From: an uncultured Pelagibacteraceae bacterium
GTDB taxonomy: Bacteria > Pseudomonadota > Alphaproteobacteria > Pelagibacterales > Pelagibacteraceae
DNA length: 64,000 nt
Direction: 5' to 3'
Assembly: GCA_902618205.1 (NCBI GenBank)
Contig: CACMZL010000001.1
Coordinates: 62,001-126,000 of the forward strand
Of the stretch, positions 49,416-60,123 are shown one piece after another. The notes under the pieces are model-generated. The model was not told the origin of the DNA, made no database searches, and saw only the letters and a program-made list of their open reading frames with translations. Numbering within the stretch: the stretch's first letter is position 1; the number at the start of each line of letters is the position of its first letter. The translations under genes and the position numbers were made by a program.

Positions 49416-50408
49416 TTGATAATGATTATCACAGGTAGCTATCCTAATTTGAGATTGAGAAGATCAAGAAAATTCAGTTGGTCTAGAAGATTGGTTCAAG
49501 ATAATGATCTATCTTACAATGATTTTATTTTACCTATCTTTCTTACTGAAGGAAAAGCAAAAAAAGTTCCGATTAATTCAATGCCAAATGTTTTTAGGTA
49601 CTCTATTGATAAATTAAAAAGTGTAGTTGATAAAGCATTAAAATTGGGAATACCAATGGTAGCTTTATTCCCTTATACAAATCCAAGAAAAAGAGATGAA
49701 TATGGAAATGAAGCATTAAATGAAAATAATTTAGTTTGCCAAGCAATAAAATTCATCAAAAAAAATTATAAGAACGAAATTGGAATAATGTGTGATGTTG
49801 CATTAGATCCATATACATCACATGGTCATGATGGAATAATTAAAAAAAATGAAATTTTAAATGATGAAACATTAGAAATATTGATTAAACAATCAATATT
49901 GCAGGCAAAAATGGGTTGCGATGTGATTGCCCCATCAGATATGATGGATGGTAGAGTTTTAAAAATTCGTAAAGCTTTAGATAAAAATAATCTTAAAGAT
50001 GTTCAAATTTTATCTTATGCTGTTAAGTATGCATCAAGTTTTTATGGCCCATTCAGAAATGCTGTTGGATCAAGAAGTCTCTTAAAAGGAGACAAAAAAA
50101 CTTATCAAATGGATTTTAAAAACAATTATGAATCATTAAGAGAAGTTGCATTGGATATAAAAGAAGGAGCAGACATGATTATAGTAAAACCAGGGATGCC
50201 TTATCTTGATATAATTAGGGAAGTTAAGAATAATTTTAAAATTCCAGTTATCGCATACCAAGTATCGGGAGAATATAGTCTCATACAAAATGCAATTTCA
50301 AAGAATATATTAGATAAAAAATCGATATATGAAAGTCTAGTTTCCTTTAAAAGAGCTGGAGCAAGTGCAATTATAACCTATTTTGCTGATCAAATAAAAC
50401 TAGATTAA
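49416..50408 (+). CDS. hemB: Delta-aminolevulinic acid dehydratase
   Basis: PIFLTEG, CDVALDPYTSHGHDG, VIAPSDMMDGR, MIIVKPGMPYLDIIRE. Confidence 0.97.
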   Translation: MIMIITGSYPNLRLRRSRKFSWSRRLVQDNDLSYNDFILPIFLTEGKAKKVPINSMPNVFRYSIDKLKSVVDKALKLGIPMVALFPYTNPRKRDEYGNEALNENNLVCQAIKFIKKNYKNEIGIMCDVALDPYTSHGHDGIIKKNEILNDETLEILIKQSILQAKMGCDVIAPSDMMDGRVLKIRKALDKNNLKDVQILSYAVKYASSFYGPFRNAVGSRSLLKGDKKTYQMDFKNNYESLREVALDIKEGADMIIVKPGMPYLDIIREVKNNFKIPVIAYQVSGEYSLIQNAISKNILDKKSIYESLVSFKRAGASAIITYFADQIKLD

Positions 50409-51080
50409 TTTTAAAGAATTTTGAAAACTAAATCTTGTTTTGGGAAAATTAAGATTGTTCGGTTTAACTATTGTTTTATCTAAAAAATCTCCTACAATTT
50501 TTAAAGCATCAAAAGTATCTTCAAAGCTTATATCTTCTTCATCTTTATTTATTAAAAAATTTGGAATGATTTTGTCAGAATTTTTTAATTTATAATTAAT
50601 TTTATTACCTTCAGAAACTTCTTCTACATAATCATTAAAGTCAATGTCATATCCAATTAATTTATAAAAGTTTAACTCCCAATTTACAAACTTTGAAAGC
50701 CACTCTTCATCTTTTAATATCTCAAAATAATTATCAATTAAGTAATAAATCTCTCTATTTTTTTCGTTCTCTACTGTTAAAATTTTAATCAAATTCATTG
50801 TATAAATTATACAAAGGAGTTTTTGCTTATCCTCTAAAAAATAAGGAGTTTTAAATTCATCAATTTCAACTTTTAAAGAACCAATTTTTGATTGAGATTT
50901 TGAATTATAATTTATATGCAATTTATTACCCTTAAGTAGGTAGTTTTTTATTTTTTTTGAGGTTCCTCCAAAAATAATTCCTGAGATTTTTCCATGATTT
51001 TCGGTATAAAATTCAGATATTACAGAATTTTCATTATATTTATTTTTTGAAAGTAAGTAACCTTTATCTTGCCAATTCAT
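50400..51080 (-). CDS. recO: DNA repair protein RecO-like
   Basis: DKGYLLSKNKYNENSVISEFYTENHGKISGIIFGG. Confidence 0.85.
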   Translation of the reverse strand: MNWQDKGYLLSKNKYNENSVISEFYTENHGKISGIIFGGTSKKIKNYLLKGNKLHINYNSKSQSKIGSLKVEIDEFKTPYFLEDKQKLLCIIYTMNLIKILTVENEKNREIYYLIDNYFEILKDEEWLSKFVNWELNFYKLIGYDIDFNDYVEEVSEGNKINYKLKNSDKIIPNFLINKDEEDISFEDTFDALKIVGDFLDKTIVKPNNLNFPKTRFSFQNSLKLI

Positions 51081-51742
51081 TATATTTTAATAATTTCTAA
51101 AAGTTTCATGGCTGCAGCTTGCTCTGCATTTTTTTTTGAACTACCATCAGCGATAACTGTTTTGCTATCCTTAATCTTTACACTAATTTTAAAATTTGGT
51201 TTATGTCTTGGTCCTGTATTAGAAATAAGTTTATATATTGGCAATGCTTTAAATTTCTTTAATGAATATTCTTGTAATCTTGTTTTGGAGTCAATTACAG
51301 TAATATCTGATAAATTTAAATAATTTTTCCAGTAATTTAATATAAATTTTGACGAAACCTCAAAACCTTTATCTATATAAATTGCTCCTATCAAAGACTC
51401 ACAACAATCAGATATAATTTTTTTTTCAATATTTACTTTTTTTTTCTTTTCTGTGTTTCCTGTCAAAATATAATTATCCAATTCTAATTCCTTGCCAATT
51501 TCAAAACACTTATTTTTATTGACTAAATTTGCAAGTTTTTTGTCAATCATACCTACTTTTTCATTTGGATATAACTCTAAAAGTTTCTTTGATATAACAA
51601 ATCCTAAAACTCTATCACCTAAAAATTCCAATTTTTCATAATTATTTTTTGTATCAAAACTTTTATGCGTTAAGGCTTGTATCAATAGTTTATCATCTTT
51701 AAAGCTAATACCTATTTTCTTTTGTAGTTTGTTTAACTTCAT
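51080..51742 (-). CDS. rnc: Ribonuclease III
   Basis: NYEKLEFLGDRVLGFVI, ESLIGAIYIDKGFE, C-terminal dsRBD. Confidence 0.95.
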   Translation of the reverse strand: MKLNKLQKKIGISFKDDKLLIQALTHKSFDTKNNYEKLEFLGDRVLGFVISKKLLELYPNEKVGMIDKKLANLVNKNKCFEIGKELELDNYILTGNTEKKKKVNIEKKIISDCCESLIGAIYIDKGFEVSSKFILNYWKNYLNLSDITVIDSKTRLQEYSLKKFKALPIYKLISNTGPRHKPNFKISVKIKDSKTVIADGSSKKNAEQAAAMKLLEIIKI

Positions 51743-51746
51743 TTAT

Positions 51747-52475
51747 TTAAATTATTTTATTAAAAAATCTTTCAAATCGAACTATTTCATTCCATTTGAA
51801 AATATTAAAGATACTCCCTTTCCTAGGATTAGATGAAAAAAATAAAATTTGTGCTTTTCCAACTAAATTATTTTGATTAACATAACCAACTTCAGATAGA
51901 AATCTGCTGTCTTTAGAACAATCCCTATTGTCACCTAAGAAAAAAAAGTGATTTTCAGGAACAATGTATTTATCTGAATTAGAAAAAGTTATATCGGTTC
52001 TATATGCAGCTAAATAACTTTTTCCATTTGGAAGTTTTTCTTCAAATATATTGACATCAATTTGGGATGATCCACAATATAACTTATCATTTTTGCTTTT
52101 AATTGTTTTTAATACTTGATTAGAATTTATATATAAATCACCATCAATAAATTGTATTGTATCACCTGGTAAACCAATCAATCTTTTAATATAATCTGTA
52201 CGATTATCAGCAGGTGTTTTAAAAACTATAACATCTCCTCTTTTAGGGTTTTTATTTAATATACGTCCTTTAAAAATAGGAGGACTAAAAGGAAACGAAT
52301 GTTTACTATATCCGTAAGAAAATTTTGTAACAAATAATCTGTCACCCACAAGCAAGTTAGTTTCCATTGATGATGATGGTATATAAAATGGCTGGATTAA
52401 TATTGATCTTATAAATACTGCAATTATTAATGCATAAAATAATGTTTTAGTATTATCAATTATGAAATTTTTCAT
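51747..52475 (-). CDS. lepB: Signal peptidase I
   Basis: PSSSMETNLLVGDRLFVTKF, KRLIGLPGDTI, FFLGDNRDCSKDSR. Confidence 0.95.
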   Translation of the reverse strand: MKNFIIDNTKTLFYALIIAVFIRSILIQPFYIPSSSMETNLLVGDRLFVTKFSYGYSKHSFPFSPPIFKGRILNKNPKRGDVIVFKTPADNRTDYIKRLIGLPGDTIQFIDGDLYINSNQVLKTIKSKNDKLYCGSSQIDVNIFEEKLPNGKSYLAAYRTDITFSNSDKYIVPENHFFFLGDNRDCSKDSRFLSEVGYVNQNNLVGKAQILFFSSNPRKGSIFNIFKWNEIVRFERFFNKII

Positions 52476-52858
52476 TTTTTTCTATTCAAAATAACAAATG
52501 CAATTGAGTGGTTTTTTTCATCTGATAGCGAAAGATGTATATCGTAATTCTTTAATTTAAATTTTTTTTTTAATATATCTTGTATTTTCTGTGAAATTTT
52601 AATTTTAGGTGATCCTTTCTTATTATTGTATATTTCAATATCATTAAAATTAATATTATCTCTAAAGCCTGTGCCTATTGATTTAACGAAAGCTTCTTTA
52701 GCAGCAAATCTTTTTGCAAAGTAATTCGTTTTATTTCTGTATTTTTTTGATTGTTTTATTTCATTAAATGTAAAGAGTCTTTTTTTAAAACCTTTAATTT
52801 TTAGAGATTTTTCTATTCTTTTATTATCAATAATATCAACACCGTTACCAATTATCAT
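52472..52858 (-). CDS. acpS: Holo-acyl-carrier-protein synthase
   Basis: IIGNGVDIIDNKRIEKS, FAKRFAAKEAFVKSIGTG, HLSLSDE. Confidence 0.93.
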   Translation of the reverse strand: MIIGNGVDIIDNKRIEKSLKIKGFKKRLFTFNEIKQSKKYRNKTNYFAKRFAAKEAFVKSIGTGFRDNINFNDIEIYNNKKGSPKIKISQKIQDILKKKFKLKNYDIHLSLSDEKNHSIAFVILNRKK

Positions 52859-53577
52859 TAGTTTAATATTTTTCTAAAATAAGTGATTACTTTTTTCATA
52901 CCAAACATGATGGCCTCTCCAATTATAAAATGTCCAATATTGAATTCCTCTATAGATTTAATCTTTCTTAAAATTTTAGTTGATTTATAATCTAGACCAT
53001 GTCCTGCATGAACTTCCATTCCTAGTTTTTTTGCTAACGTTGCACAATTTTTTATTTTTTTGAACTCGACTAAATAATTTTTGTTATTTTTAACTTGTAA
53101 AGCAAATTTTCCTGTATGAAGTTCCACACATTTCGCATTTAATTCTTTTGATGCAAAAACATCTTTAATATTTGGATTGATGAAAAGACTTGTTCTAATT
53201 TTTTTTGAATTTAATTTACTAATTACTTTTTTAATTATTTTTTTATTTTTTGTGATATTTAAACCTCCTTCGGTGGTTATTTCATTCCTTTTTTCAGGAA
53301 CTATACAAACAAAATTAGGTTTATATTTTAATGCAATTTTAAGCATTTCATTGTTAGCAGCCATTTCTAAATTTATTGGTACTCTTTTAATTTTTGAAAA
53401 TATGGCTACGTCTTCATCTCGTATATGTCTACGATCTTCTCTTAAATGAATAGTAATAGAATTTGCACCAAAATTCATAACTTGTCTTGCATATGAAATA
53501 GGATCGGGATGCCCCTCTCCTCTGGCGTTTCTTAATGTTGCAATATGGTCTACGTTAACACCTAGTCTAGATTTCAT
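52858..53577 (-). CDS. pdxJ: Pyridoxine 5'-phosphate synthase
   Basis: LGVNVDHIATLRNARG, ITIHLREDRRHI, VHAGHGLDY, EFNIGHFIIGEA. Confidence 0.96.
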   Translation of the reverse strand: MKSRLGVNVDHIATLRNARGEGHPDPISYARQVMNFGANSITIHLREDRRHIRDEDVAIFSKIKRVPINLEMAANNEMLKIALKYKPNFVCIVPEKRNEITTEGGLNITKNKKIIKKVISKLNSKKIRTSLFINPNIKDVFASKELNAKCVELHTGKFALQVKNNKNYLVEFKKIKNCATLAKKLGMEVHAGHGLDYKSTKILRKIKSIEEFNIGHFIIGEAIMFGMKKVITYFRKILN

Positions 53578-54164
53578 TTTAAATATCTACTTCCAGGTTT
53601 TGTAATTGGAATTTTTTTTAACTCAATTGGTAAATCATTTTTTTTATAAGTTGGTATTTCTAATTTAATTTGCGAAACAATATTTTTATCTTTAATTTTT
53701 AAACTTGGTTTACTAGATCTATTAATCAAACACGCATATCCAACTACTTTTGATTTATATTTTTTTACAAGTCGAGCACATTCTAAACTTGACTTACCTG
53801 TAGTAATTACGTCTTCTACTATCAAAACTTTAGAATTTTTTTTAATTGAAAAACCTCTTCTTAAAATAAATTTCCCATTAACTCTCTCACAAAATATTGT
53901 CTCCTTGTTCAATAAATTTCCAACAATATAACCTATTACAATACCGCCCATAGCTGGTGACAAAATTATATCAATTTTTTTGAATTTTTTTTTTATTTTA
54001 GTGCTTAAGGATTTACAAAATTCTTCTGATTTTTTTGGATAACTTAATAATTTAGCACACTGGACATACTGAGGTGAATGTAAACCTGAGGATAAAACAA
54101 AATGTCCTTCTAAAAGTGCCTTAGTTTTTTTTAAAACCGCTAAAGAATCTTTTAAAGAAAGCAT
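53574..54164 (-). CDS. pyrE: Orotate phosphoribosyltransferase
   Basis: SGLHSPQYVQCAK, LIVEDVITTGKSS. Confidence 0.93.
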   Translation of the reverse strand: MLSLKDSLAVLKKTKALLEGHFVLSSGLHSPQYVQCAKLLSYPKKSEEFCKSLSTKIKKKFKKIDIILSPAMGGIVIGYIVGNLLNKETIFCERVNGKFILRRGFSIKKNSKVLIVEDVITTGKSSLECARLVKKYKSKVVGYACLINRSSKPSLKIKDKNIVSQIKLEIPTYKKNDLPIELKKIPITKPGSRYLK

Positions 54165-55863
54165 ATTTTTTGTTTTTATGTCTAATTATTTTGAAGTTAT
54201 ATTCTTTCTGTTTTAGCTCACTAATAAGTTTTGTAAAGTTTTTCAAATCTTGAATAATCAGGTTGAATCTAAAATTAATGGTTCTTTTAGTCTTTTCCAC
54301 CATTTCAACACTTGAAATATTTACATTATTCGTTCCAATCATTGTTGTAACGTCACCTAATATTCCAGGTCTGTCAGGTAAAGACATCCAAAGTGTAGTG
54401 TTATATTTTTTTTCAGTAGGCTTGCTGTCTTCTTTGTATTGCCAGTATCTTCTTATAGCAGCTCTAGCTTTACCGGTTTTAGCACTTGTTATCCAATGCA
54501 AAGAAGGTGAATCTTTTTTTGATGTTAATATTTTAACTACATCTCCATTTCGCAATATTGATTGTAGAGGGCTTTCCTTTCCATTTATTTCACATCCAAT
54601 CGCAGTATCACCTACTTTAGTGTGAACAGCATAAGCAAAATCAATTGGACTTGCTTCTTTGGGTAATTTTATAACTGAGCCTTTTGGTGTAAAACAAAAA
54701 ACATTTTCTTGAAACATTTGCAGTTTTGTATACTCAAAATAATGTTCAGGATTTTCATTTTTATCAATAATTTCTACTAGATCTGCTAACCAATCATATT
54801 CCTTCCAAGTTAAAGAGTTAAACTTTTCTGAGGATTTATATTTCCAATGAGAAGCTATACCTCTTTGCGCAAATTCATGCATTTGTTGTGTTCTTAGTTG
54901 TATTTCAATAGGTCTTTTATTTGGACCGATCACTGCTGTATGAAGAGATTTATAATTATTTATTTTTGGAGATGAAATGTAATCTTTAAATCTACCAGGT
55001 ATGCAATTCCATTTATTATGAATTACGCCTAAGGTTTTGTAACAATTTTCAACATTATTTAAAATTATTCTAAAACCAATTATGTCTGTAATTTGCTCTA
55101 GTGAGGTTCTTTTTTTTTGTATTTTTCTCCAAATTGAAAAAGGTGTTTTTTCTCTAGAATAAATTTTAAAATCAATATTATTTTCATTTAATAGATTTTC
55201 AAATTCACTAAGAACTGAATTATAATTAATCAAATTATTATCTTTTATTGTGTCTAATCTATCTTTGATCATTTTTCTTGCTTCAGGATTTAAAATATCG
55301 AAAGAAAGATCTTCAAGTTCATCTCTTATTCTATTCATTCCCATTCTATCAGCTAGAGGAGCATAAATTTCCATAGTTTCTTTAGCAATTCTTTTTCTTT
55401 TTTCCTCTTTATCAATAGCCTTCAAAGTTCGCATATTATGCAAACGATCTGCAAGTTTCACAAGAAGGACTCTAATATCTTTAGAAGTTGCCAGGATGAG
55501 TTTTCTAAAATTTTCAGCTTTTGAATTAGAAATAGCTTGGTTTTCAAAAACTGAAATTTTTGTAACTCCATCAACCAAATCAGCAACTTCTTTTCCAAAT
55601 TGTTCTTCTATAGTTTTATAAGTTGCATAAGTATCTTCTATGGTATCGTGAAGTAAACCAGTTGCTATCGTTGCACTATCCAACTTAAGTTCGGTTAAAA
55701 TATTTGCAACAGCAACAGGATGAATGACGTAGGGATCTCCTGATTTTCGTTTTTGATCTTTGTGAACTTTCACTGCAAAATCATATGCTTTGCTTAGAGT
55801 TTCTGGATTAAGAAACTTATTGTATGATTTAACCTTATTTATTAATTCGTCAGAATTTAGCAT
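54121..55863 (-). CDS. spoT: RelA/SpoT-family (p)ppGpp synthetase/hydrolase
   Basis: HDTIEDT, LADRLHNMRTL, YKSLHTAVIGP, TGS/ACT C-terminal domains. Confidence 0.95.
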   Translation of the reverse strand: MLNSDELINKVKSYNKFLNPETLSKAYDFAVKVHKDQKRKSGDPYVIHPVAVANILTELKLDSATIATGLLHDTIEDTYATYKTIEEQFGKEVADLVDGVTKISVFENQAISNSKAENFRKLILATSKDIRVLLVKLADRLHNMRTLKAIDKEEKRKRIAKETMEIYAPLADRMGMNRIRDELEDLSFDILNPEARKMIKDRLDTIKDNNLINYNSVLSEFENLLNENNIDFKIYSREKTPFSIWRKIQKKRTSLEQITDIIGFRIILNNVENCYKTLGVIHNKWNCIPGRFKDYISSPKINNYKSLHTAVIGPNKRPIEIQLRTQQMHEFAQRGIASHWKYKSSEKFNSLTWKEYDWLADLVEIIDKNENPEHYFEYTKLQMFQENVFCFTPKGSVIKLPKEASPIDFAYAVHTKVGDTAIGCEINGKESPLQSILRNGDVVKILTSKKDSPSLHWITSAKTGKARAAIRRYWQYKEDSKPTEKKYNTTLWMSLPDRPGILGDVTTMIGTNNVNISSVEMVEKTKRTINFRFNLIIQDLKNFTKLISELKQKEYNFKIIRHKNKKYAFFKRFFSGFKKN

Positions 55864-55883
55864 AATTTTATTATATCACTTAT

Positions 55884-56411
55884 TTAGATAACTTTAATAC
55901 TTCTTAAATTAATTTTTTTTAAAGAAGTTAAGAGTTTTACTATATTTTTTTTTAATTTTGGGTGAGACCAATTTTTGCATATTTCAAACAGTGGCATAAG
56001 TACAAAGTTTCTATTATGCATTCTTGGATGCGGAATCTCTAGATTGATCAATTTTTTATTTAATTTAAAAATCTTTCCATTAAAATCTAATATATCAATA
56101 TCACAATTTCTTGGATGATTCTTAGGAGCTATTTTTCTGCCTAATTTTTTTTCTATAGACTTAATTATTTTAAACAGCTCAAATTGATTTAATTTTGTTT
56201 TTATCAGTAATACAGCATTAATAAATTTTGGAAAACTAGGATCAGGCCATGACTCAGTTTCATAATAACTAGATGTTTTGATAATTTTAATATCATGGGT
56301 TTCCAATAGATATTTAGATTTTTCTAAAAAATGTATTCTATTTCCTAAATTAGAACCTATTGATAGATATACTTTTTTAACTTGAGCGTCTGAAATATCT
56401 CGCTTTTTCAC
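55884..56411 (-). CDS. folK: HPPK, likely GTG start overlapping smpB
   Basis: [31 protein letters not shown]-type motif ([13 protein letters not shown]), [14 protein letters not shown]. Confidence 0.9.
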   Translation of the reverse strand: MKKRDISDAQVKKVYLSIGSNLGNRIHFLEKSKYLLETHDIKIIKTSSYYETESWPDPSFPKFINAVLLIKTKLNQFELFKIIKSIEKKLGRKIAPKNHPRNCDIDILDFNGKIFKLNKKLINLEIPHPRMHNRNFVLMPLFEICKNWSHPKLKKNIVKLLTSLKKINLRSIKVI

Positions 56412-56850
56412 GGTTCCAATCTTTAGTTTTTTTGGTTTGTCGCTTATCGTATTGTTTTTTGCCCTTTGCAATTGCTATTTCAACTTTAGCTTTACCTTTT
56501 TTAAAATACATTTTAGTTGGAACTAAAGTTAGACCATCTTCATTTATTTTGCCTATTAGTTTATTAATTTCCCTTTTGTTAAATAGTAATTTTCTTTCTG
56601 AGTAAGGATTGTGATTTGAATAACTGGCTTGTTTATATATGGGTATATGTGAATTAATTAAAAATATTTCTCCTTCTTTTTCTATTGCATATGACTCTGC
56701 AATATTTATTTTTCCATCTCTTACAGATTTTATTTCAGAACCTTTTAGTACAATTCCTGCTTCTAAGATTTCCTTGAAGAAAAAATTAAAAGATGCTTTT
56801 CGATTTATTGTAATTATCTTGATGCCAGATGTAGATTTATCACTCATCAA
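56377..56850 (-). CDS. smpB: SsrA-binding protein
   Basis: [28 protein letters not shown]-like C-terminus ([15 protein letters not shown]). Confidence 0.95.
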   Translation of the reverse strand: MMSDKSTSGIKIITINRKASFNFFFKEILEAGIVLKGSEIKSVRDGKINIAESYAIEKEGEIFLINSHIPIYKQASYSNHNPYSERKLLFNKREINKLIGKINEDGLTLVPTKMYFKKGKAKVEIAIAKGKKQYDKRQTKKTKDWNREKARYFRRSS

Positions 56851-57727
56851 TAAGTTTTGCTACTTTCAATGCTTTCTCGACTTCCTTTTTTGTATTTTCA
56901 GTTATTTTTACCAAAGGTAATCTTACAGTATCATCGCATAGACCAAGTAATTTAGCGGCATACTTAACTGGTGAAGGATTGCTTTCTATAAATAAATTTT
57001 TATGCAACGGTTGCAACATATCATCAAGTTTTTGAGCTTTTTTTAAATCATCCTCATTTGAAGATTTTGATAATTTTTGAAATTCAGAACATAATTTAGG
57101 TGCTATGTTTGCTGTAACACTAATTGTTCCGACACCTCCTCTTTTATTAAATTCAAAAGCATTATCATCGTTTCCTGTAAGTTGAATGAAATCATTACCC
57201 ATTTTTTCTTTTTGTTGATCAACACGGTTAAGATCACCAGTTGCATCTTTAACTCCAACTATATTTTTTAATTCATATAATCTAGCCATTGTTTCAACGG
57301 TCATATCAATCACTGAACGGCTTGGAATATTATAAATTATAATTGGAATTCCACAGTTATCATTGATTGATTTATAATGTTGATATAATCCTTCTTGAGT
57401 AGGTTTATTATAATATGGTGTAACAACTAAAGCACCATCTGCACCAGCTTTTTCAGCGTGTTTAGTTAATGATACAGCTTCTTCTGTAGAATTAGATCCA
57501 GTACCAGCTATTATAGGGAGTTTACCAGTAGCTTCTTTTATACATAATTCAATTGTTCTCTCATGTTCATCATGTGATAATGTTGGTGACTCACCTGTTG
57601 TTCCAACTGGAACTAACCCATTTGTTCCATTTTCCAGATGATGATTTATTATTTTTATGTAACTTTCTTCGTCAAGCTTGTTGTCTTTAAACGGTGTAAT
57701 TAATGCTACATTTGATCCTTTAAACAT
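56840..57727 (-). CDS. dapA: 4-hydroxy-tetrahydrodipicolinate synthase
   Basis: [49 protein letters not shown]. Confidence 0.96.
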   Translation of the reverse strand: MFKGSNVALITPFKDNKLDEESYIKIINHHLENGTNGLVPVGTTGESPTLSHDEHERTIELCIKEATGKLPIIAGTGSNSTEEAVSLTKHAEKAGADGALVVTPYYNKPTQEGLYQHYKSINDNCGIPIIIYNIPSRSVIDMTVETMARLYELKNIVGVKDATGDLNRVDQQKEKMGNDFIQLTGNDDNAFEFNKRGGVGTISVTANIAPKLCSEFQKLSKSSNEDDLKKAQKLDDMLQPLHKNLFIESNPSPVKYAAKLLGLCDDTVRLPLVKITENTKKEVEKALKVAKLIDE

Positions 57728-57762
57728 AATTATTTATAACATAAGTTGTTTGATTTAATAAA

Positions 57763-59964
57763 ATGTATTTAAAATTATTAACAACAATTATCCTTTTTTT
57801 CTTATCGTTTCAATCTGCTTTTTCAAATGAAACTATACTTCCTATTAAAAAACCAGATTTAAATGAAAAAAATACAACAAAAAAAATAGCTGAAATCATT
57901 CCTCTACCAAAACCATCTGAAAAAGAAGATGAAATTCAAAAGGAAATAAAAATTACTACCACGGAAATATTTAAGAAAATTGATGGTGTAATAATTCCAA
58001 AAAATAAGCCTCTAATAGTTAAAGAAAAATTAAGAAAGATAAAAAAACAAAAATTTTATAGCGATAGAGATTTGAGATATGCAAAACAAGCTATTTCATT
58101 TATGGAGAAAAGTAATTGGAAGGATGCAAAAAAAGCTGCAAGTAAAGCAAGAGCAAAATCTATTTATGATTTTATTCAATGGAGACATCTACTTACAACC
58201 GGTAACAGGGCTACTTTTACAGAATATAAACAGTTTATCGAAAGAGTAAAAGATTATCCAAGAATAGATAGAGTTCGTTACTTAGCAGAGCATAAAATAA
58301 ATTCTAAAAATCATACTAAAAATGAAATTATACAGTGGTTCGATAAACACCCACCTTTAAGTGGATTTGGAAAAATGATGCTAGGCGATGCTTTGTTATC
58401 AAAAAATAAAGAGACAGCTATAAATTTAATAAAGGAAGGATTTATAACGGCTGATTTAAATAAAAATGATCTTATTTTTTTTAGAAAAAAATTTAAAAAA
58501 TATTTGAACAGTAGTGATTATATTAAAAGAGCTGATTATTTAGCTTGGGAGAATAAATATTGGGACCTTAAAAGAATGTTAAGATATCTACCAAAAGATT
58601 ATCAACTTTTATATACAGCAAGGCAATTGTTAATGAGTAGATCTTATGGAGTTGATAGCGCTATCTCAAATGTGCCTACAAGTTTAAAAAAAGATGCAGG
58701 TTTAAATTATGATAGACTCAAATGGAGAAGAAAAAGAGGAAGAGTTGATAGTTCTCTAGAAATTTTATTAAGTATCAAAAATAATAAAGACTATATGGTT
58801 CGCCCAGATAAATGGTGGGTTGAAAGATCAATAATTGCGAGATCACTTATTTATAAGAAAAGATATGAGCAAGCTTATAAAATTACAAGTAAACATGGTC
58901 TATCAGAGGGTGCTGAATTAGCTGAAGCTGAATGGATGAGTGGATGGATTGCTTTAAGTTTCTTAAAAGATCCAATTTTAGCAAAAAGTCATTTTAATAA
59001 ATTTTATAATAATGTTGGATATCCAATTAGTTTATCAAGAGGTGCTTATTGGCTTGGAAAAGCAAATTTGGCACTAAATAATAAAGAAGAAGCAGATAAA
59101 TGGTTTAAAGAAGGTTCAAAATATCTAACAACCTATTACGGTCAATTATCTCATATGAAAATATATCCAAATAAAACTTTTGAACTTAAAGAAAGTACAC
59201 AGGTTGATAAAAATTATGCTGCAAGTTTTTACAAAAAAAAATTAGTTGCTATAGTACACTTATTAGATGAAGTAAAAAAAGATAAATATACTAAACATAT
59301 TTTAAGATTTCTAGCAAATGACAATGTTTCAGCAGGGAGTGAAATATTGGCAGCAAAACTAGCAACTGACATCTCTAGATTTGATTTTGCTATTCAGGTT
59401 TCTAAAATAGCATCTTATAAAAAAAGATTTCATAACAAATATAATTATCCAGTAATAAGCACACCAAATAAAGTTGGATCAAGAAAAATCCCAGAACAAG
59501 CTTTAATATTATCTATTATAAGACAAGAAAGTGAGTTTGATATATCTGCAAGAAGTAGAGTTGGAGCACAAGGCTTAATGCAGTTGATGCCTTACACTGC
59601 AAAGACAGTTGCTAAGCAGGCAAAAGTTTCTTATTCAAAATCTCGTTTAACAACAAGTCCTGAGTATAATATAAATTTAGGATCTTTTTATATCGCAGGT
59701 TTAATTCTTGATTATGATGGATCCTACCCTTTCGCTGTAGCAGCATATAATGCAGGACCAAAAAGAGTGAAGTATTGGAAAAAAATAAATAAAGATCCTC
59801 AAAAGAAACAAATCGATTATGTTGATTGGGTAGAACTTATTAAGTTTAAAGAGACCAGAAACTATGTTCAGAGGGTTATGGAGAATTACAATGTCTATAG
59901 ATACATTTTGTCTCAAAAACCAATATTTTTAAAAGATTTTTTTAGAAATAATCCGCTCTATTAG
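57763..59964 (+). CDS. slt: Soluble lytic murein transglycosylase
   Basis: SIIRQESEFDISARSRVGAQGLMQLMPYTAK; FAVAAYNAGPKRV. Confidence 0.92.
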   Translation: MYLKLLTTIILFFLSFQSAFSNETILPIKKPDLNEKNTTKKIAEIIPLPKPSEKEDEIQKEIKITTTEIFKKIDGVIIPKNKPLIVKEKLRKIKKQKFYSDRDLRYAKQAISFMEKSNWKDAKKAASKARAKSIYDFIQWRHLLTTGNRATFTEYKQFIERVKDYPRIDRVRYLAEHKINSKNHTKNEIIQWFDKHPPLSGFGKMMLGDALLSKNKETAINLIKEGFITADLNKNDLIFFRKKFKKYLNSSDYIKRADYLAWENKYWDLKRMLRYLPKDYQLLYTARQLLMSRSYGVDSAISNVPTSLKKDAGLNYDRLKWRRKRGRVDSSLEILLSIKNNKDYMVRPDKWWVERSIIARSLIYKKRYEQAYKITSKHGLSEGAELAEAEWMSGWIALSFLKDPILAKSHFNKFYNNVGYPISLSRGAYWLGKANLALNNKEEADKWFKEGSKYLTTYYGQLSHMKIYPNKTFELKESTQVDKNYAASFYKKKLVAIVHLLDEVKKDKYTKHILRFLANDNVSAGSEILAAKLATDISRFDFAIQVSKIASYKKRFHNKYNYPVISTPNKVGSRKIPEQALILSIIRQESEFDISARSRVGAQGLMQLMPYTAKTVAKQAKVSYSKSRLTTSPEYNINLGSFYIAGLILDYDGSYPFAVAAYNAGPKRVKYWKKINKDPQKKQIDYVDWVELIKFKETRNYVQRVMENYNVYRYILSQKPIFLKDFFRNNPLY

Positions 59965-60059
59965 TGGCGGAAGGAGAGGGATTCGAACCCTCGGTACACC
60001 TTTTCAAGCGTACGGCGGTTTAGCAAACCGCTGGTTTAAACCAGCTCACCCATCCTTCC
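59965..60059 (-). tRNA. tRNA-Ser (anticodon GCU)
   Basis: Reverse complement GGAAGGATGGGTGAGCTGGTTTAAACCAGCGGTTTGCTAAACCGC...GGTTCGAATCCCTCTCCTTCCGCCA; long variable arm. Confidence 0.95.
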
Positions 60060-60123
60060 ACGATAATATGTGTAACTTGAAATCATTGAATATTCAATCA
60101 TATTCAAGTAATTTCTCCAAAAT

